Positions 60,940 to 64,000 of a stretch of DNA of 64,000 nt are shown in pieces (within the stretch, counting starts at the first letter, position 1; every line of letters begins with the position of its first letter). The notes beneath the pieces were generated by a model, which searched no databases, was not told the DNA's origin, and saw only the letters and a program-made list of their open reading frames with translations. Both the position numbers and the translations under genes were made by a program. Source of the stretch: Solitalea koreensis (lineage in GTDB: Bacteria > Bacteroidota > Bacteroidia > Sphingobacteriales > Sphingobacteriaceae); the NCBI RefSeq assembly GCF_900182575.1, contig NZ_FXSZ01000003.1:310001-374000 (forward strand), given 5' to 3'.

Positions 60940-61147
60940 TAAGGGGTGCCTTAGGAGTTAAAAGTGATAAAGTAATAAGTACTAAGTTTTTTAGATAACC
61001 CAGGCCTGGATCAAAAAAGAACTTAGAGCTTAAAGAACCAAAACTTATAACTCTAAAATACAGGCTGAGATTATACCCATCGATTATCGATTTTCCTCTA
61101 AAAGATCATGATCGAACACCTGATCCGGATAATGCCGGCGTAGGGAG
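60940..61147 (+). promoter_or_regulatory. TPP riboswitch (THI element) before the TonB-dependent receptor
   Basis: AGGGGTGCC (60942-60950), GGCTGAGA (61063-61070), ACCC (61075-61078) and CCTGATCCGGATAATGCCGG then CGTAGGGA (to 61146) give the whole conserved TPP aptamer. The P3a arm is very long (about 112 bases) and includes a 22-base word (61039-61060) identical to one in the riboswitch at 19914-20046. About 63 bases separate it from the start codon; no T-run terminator is seen, so translational control is likely. Confidence 0.95.
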
Positions 61148-61210
61148 GGAAGTTAAATTGTAAGCGGTTACATACCTCTTGTTGCCGTAGGTTTAACTAT
61201 TAACAATAAA

Positions 61211-63658
61211 ATGAAAAGATTTTTACTAATAGTCGTAATGGCTATTTTATTGCCATTTATGGCTTTTGCCCAGTTTACAATAAGTGGGAAAGTGATTGAC
61301 GCTCAAAGCAAACAAACACTCGTTGTCGCTAATGTGGCGATTAAAAACACCAATTGGGGTGTCCAAACAAATTCACAAGGTTATTTTGAGCTTAAAAAAT
61401 TAAAACCAGGTAAGTATACCTTAAGCATTTCTTTTGTCGGATATAAAACAGAAGAGAAGGAAATAGCCCTTGATGCCGATAAAAACATAGAGATTGCTTT
61501 AACAAAAAGTTCATTTGTAGCTGATGAAGTGGTTGTTCGTTCAACGCGGGCTGCAAATAATTCAGCTACCACCTTTAAAAACATCACTAAAGAAGACCTC
61601 AATAAACAGAACTTAGGCCAGGATTTACCTTTCCTGCTCAATCAAACGCCATCTGTTGTAGTAAATTCTGATGCAGGAAATGGAGTTGGTTATACAGGTG
61701 TTCGTATACGTGGTAGCGATGCCAGCAGAACAAACCTTACGGTTAACGGTATTCCGCTTAATGATGCTGAATCACAAGGAAGTTATTTGGTTAACCTGCC
61801 AGATTTGGCTTCATCAATTGATAACATTCAAATTCAAAGAGGAGTTGGGACTTCAACAAATGGGGTTGGTGCATTTGGAGCCAGCATAAATGTTCAAACC
61901 AATAAATTGAACGAGATGCCTTATGCAGAAGTCGCCAGTTCAGGAGGTTCATTCGGTACATTCAAGAATACCTTAATGATGGGATCAGGTTTGATAGGCA
62001 ATTTTGCCTTTGATGGTCGTTTGTCAAAAAATACTTCTGATGGATTTGTTGATCGTGCTTCTTCCAATTTAAGTTCTTATTTCCTGTCAGGTGGTTTTTA
62101 TGGAAAGAAAACCTTAATTAAGTTGAACGTTTTCTCAGGTAATGAAAAAACCTACCAAGCTTGGAATGGAATTCCTGAAGCGCGTTTGAATGGCGATGTA
62201 ACTGGGATGCAGGCTTACATCAATCGTAATTATTTAAGTGATGAAGAGGCTCAGAATCTACTAAATTCCGGTAGCCGCACTTATAATTACTTTACCTATA
62301 AAAACCAGACTGATAATTATAAGCAATCTCATTACCAGGCTTTCTTCTCCCAAGCGCTTAGTCCGGTGTTAAACCTCAATGTTGGGCTACATTTTACTCA
62401 TGGAGAGGGCTATTATGAAGAGTATAAGGCCGATGATGCCCTTTCGAAATACGGCTTGCCTGATGTTGTTATAGGAGGAGACACCATAAAGAACTCGAAC
62501 CTGATTCGCCAAAAATGGCTGGATAATAACTTCTACGGAACGGTTTATTCGTTACAATATTCACCAACAAAACAATTGGGTTTAACACTTGGTGGGGCTT
62601 ATAATGAATATAAAGGAGGCCATTATGGAAAGGTTATTTGGGCTCAGTATGCATCAACAGGAAGCATTGATCGCCGATATTATGATGACGATGCCACCAA
62701 GAAAGATTTTAATATCTATTGGAAAGCCAATTATGGTATATCATCAGAATTAAATGCTTTTGTTGATCTTCAATATCGTCATGTTAATTACTCATTTTTA
62801 GGGTATAATCAGGAAATGATAAACACTCAACAGACTGTTGCATTAAACTTCTTCAATCCTAAATTCGGCCTTAATTATAAGTTCGATGAGAAGAACAGCA
62901 CTTACCTTTCATACGCGGCAACGAGTAAAGAGCCTGGGCGTGAAGAGTATGTTAATTCAACGCCAGAGAGCAGACCTAAACCTGAAAATCTCAAAAATAT
63001 AGAGTTAGGTTTTCGTAATCAAGGGGATAAACAATCGGTAGGGCTGAACTTGTTCTGGATGCACTATCGTGATCAATTGGTGTTGACTGGGAAAGTAAAC
63101 GATGTGGGAGAATATGTGCGTACGAATACGCCTAAAAGCTACCGTACGGGTATTGAAGTTGATGGAAGCATCCAGTTAACTAAGGTAATTAAATGGACTG
63201 CAAATGCTTCATTGAGTGCCAATAAAATTGTGGGCTTTGATGAATATCTTGATAATTATGATGACGGATCTCAGCAGGTGCATATTTATAAGAAAACGGA
63301 TATTTCTTACTCTCCATCATTTATTGCAGGGAGCACATTCACTTTTGACCTGGTTAAAAACCTTCAGCTTGCTTTAATTAGTAAGTATGTGAGTAAGCAA
63401 TATCTTGATAATACTTCAAGCGACACACGTAAGCTCAATGCTTTCTTTGTGAACGATTTCAGGCTTGTGTACGATCTTCATCTGAAAGGAATAAAAAATC
63501 TTGGTTTTACAGTATTAGTAAACAATTTATTCAATACTCGCTATGAAGCAAACGGTTATACCTACGGATATATTTATGGAGGTGAGCGAATTGATGAAAA
63601 CTTTTACTTTCCTCAGGCAGGAATTAACATGTTAGCAGGAATTAACTTAAAATTTTAA
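61211..63658 (+). CDS. TonB-dependent receptor under TPP riboswitch control, probable thiamine uptake
   Basis: 815 aa. Signal peptide (MKRFLLIVVMAILLPFMAFAQ), carboxypeptidase-like regulatory domain (about 22-100: ISGKVIDAQSKQTLVVANVAI, GVQTNSQGYFELKKLKPGKYTLSISFVGY in parts), plug domain (LPFLLNQTPSVVVNSDAGNGVGYTGVRIRG in parts, then NGIPLNDAESQGSYLVNLPDL and IQIQRGVGTSTNGVGAFGASINVQTN), and a 22-strand-type barrel ending AGINLKF. It lacks the SusC hallmark and a SusD neighbour, so it is a classic receptor. The TPP riboswitch makes thiamine or a thiamine precursor the probable ligand (the OMR1 type predicted for Bacteroidetes). Confidence 0.93.
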   Translation: MKRFLLIVVMAILLPFMAFAQFTISGKVIDAQSKQTLVVANVAIKNTNWGVQTNSQGYFELKKLKPGKYTLSISFVGYKTEEKEIALDADKNIEIALTKSSFVADEVVVRSTRAANNSATTFKNITKEDLNKQNLGQDLPFLLNQTPSVVVNSDAGNGVGYTGVRIRGSDASRTNLTVNGIPLNDAESQGSYLVNLPDLASSIDNIQIQRGVGTSTNGVGAFGASINVQTNKLNEMPYAEVASSGGSFGTFKNTLMMGSGLIGNFAFDGRLSKNTSDGFVDRASSNLSSYFLSGGFYGKKTLIKLNVFSGNEKTYQAWNGIPEARLNGDVTGMQAYINRNYLSDEEAQNLLNSGSRTYNYFTYKNQTDNYKQSHYQAFFSQALSPVLNLNVGLHFTHGEGYYEEYKADDALSKYGLPDVVIGGDTIKNSNLIRQKWLDNNFYGTVYSLQYSPTKQLGLTLGGAYNEYKGGHYGKVIWAQYASTGSIDRRYYDDDATKKDFNIYWKANYGISSELNAFVDLQYRHVNYSFLGYNQEMINTQQTVALNFFNPKFGLNYKFDEKNSTYLSYAATSKEPGREEYVNSTPESRPKPENLKNIELGFRNQGDKQSVGLNLFWMHYRDQLVLTGKVNDVGEYVRTNTPKSYRTGIEVDGSIQLTKVIKWTANASLSANKIVGFDEYLDNYDDGSQQVHIYKKTDISYSPSFIAGSTFTFDLVKNLQLALISKYVSKQYLDNTSSDTRKLNAFFVNDFRLVYDLHLKGIKNLGFTVLVNNLFNTRYEANGYTYGYIYGGERIDENFYFPQAGINMLAGINLKF

Positions 63659-63677
63659 TCCATCTACCTTAAAACTC

Positions 63678-63711
63678 AGGCCTCTTCTTTTTTTTGAAGA
63701 GGCCTTTTTTG
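63678..63711 (+). terminator. Terminator of the receptor gene
   Basis: AGGCCTCTTC and GAAGAGGCCT are perfect 10-bp arms around eight T, followed by TTTTT. Confidence 0.85.
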
Positions 63712-63815
63712 ATAGGTATTATTATTGTATGATGTTTTAAGGTTCAGGAATTTAGATTAAATTAGACAATACGTCCAATTAAATTAGTAACACCAATATA
63801 ACTCAGCATCCAACT

Positions 63816-64000
63816 ATGTATAGATCCGTTGAAGATTTTGTCGCCGACTGGAAATATGAAATCGACGCTACAGAAACTTTGCTGCGTGAGCTTACCGACA
63901 AATCACTTTCTCGGAAAGTTTACAGAAAAGGTCGTACGTTGGGTTATTTGGCTTGGCATCTTGCAATTGCAATTGTAGATATGTTAACGCAGGCAGGTTT
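63816..64000 (+). CDS. DinB-family protein, N-terminal part (3' truncated by window end)
   Basis: The frame from ATG 63816 stays open to the end (61 codons): MYRSVEDFVADWKYEIDATE, then TLLRELTDKSLSRKVYRKGR and TLGYLAWHLAIAIVDMLTQAG. The helix pattern with the WHLA motif at the first metal-binding His is that of DinB-family four-helix proteins. It is distinct from the two DinB-type genes at 31.7-32.7 kb. The rest lies outside the window. Confidence 0.75.
   Translation, partial: MYRSVEDFVADWKYEIDATETLLRELTDKSLSRKVYRKGRTLGYLAWHLAIAIVDMLTQAG

Overview
The window is a chromosomal segment of a Bacteroidetes bacterium, most likely in or near the Sphingobacteriales (Pedobacter/Solitalea-like); the genus is not settled. 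Evidence: two SusC/SusD pairs, many exported proteins with carboxypeptidase-like regulatory domains, DUF5686, DUF4159 and PspC proteins, arginine synthesis through an acylornithine transcarbamylase of the ArgF' type, promoters of the TTTG/TAnnTTTG kind, weak Shine-Dalgarno sites and AT-rich spacers. No rRNA, tRNA, CRISPR array, prophage or intact insertion sequence was found; most of the window looks like core genome.

Layout. 1-7.6 kb: end of a CBS/CorC membrane protein, rsmE, DUF4159 protein, biotin carrier, secreted M14 peptidase, then a PadR-PspC envelope-stress pair. 7.9-18.3 kb: two tandem SusC/SusD outer-membrane uptake pairs and a small lipoprotein, with two matching operator-like dyads before the second pair. 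18.4-20.1 kb: a TPP-riboswitch operon (PnuT-type permease, GIY-YIG remnant, NadR-like kinase). 20.1-27.3 kb: M13 peptidase, carB, rhomboid protease and a small membrane protein between inverted GC-rich repeats. 27.4-40 kb: mixed housekeeping and envelope genes (cold-shock protein, dipeptide epimerase, DinB proteins, kdsB, a sugar-nucleotide epimerase, META lipoprotein, prohibitin, rhodanese, DUF5686 protein). 40-44.5 kb: a four-gene glycosyltransferase/flippase/ArnT-like/PAP2 cluster, probably for envelope glycolipid modification. 44.6-44.9 kb: a decayed antitoxin/RelE-type toxin pair. 45-55.6 kb: the arginine cluster on the minus strand (GNAT acyltransferase, argG, argC, argD, argF', argB, proC, deacylase, methyltransferase, argH). 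55.7-55.9 kb: an array of five hairpins. 56.4-60.8 kb: M28 peptidase homologue, CHRD lipoprotein, a cytochrome-like lipoprotein, an ECF sigma factor and its putative membrane partner. 60.9-63.7 kb: a second TPP riboswitch driving a TonB-dependent receptor. 63.8 kb onward: start of a DinB-family gene.

How genes work together. The two TPP riboswitches, 41 kb apart, point to one thiamine-salvage regulon: a TonB-dependent receptor for the outer membrane, a PnuT-like permease for the inner membrane, and a NadR-like kinase that could trap the imported vitamin. The arginine cluster covers all steps from glutamate to arginine using N-acylated intermediates past ornithine; carB at 23 kb supplies carbamoyl phosphate and proC links to proline. 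KdsB and the glycolipid cluster both concern LPS or other envelope glycans.

No complete new system is evident. The most noteworthy items are the shared 22-nt word inside the variable arm of both TPP riboswitches, the TTGTAACA-N4-TGTTACAA dyads, the five-hairpin array upstream of the arginine cluster, and a series of genes that have lost key residues (GIY-YIG, DUF559, M28, RelE).
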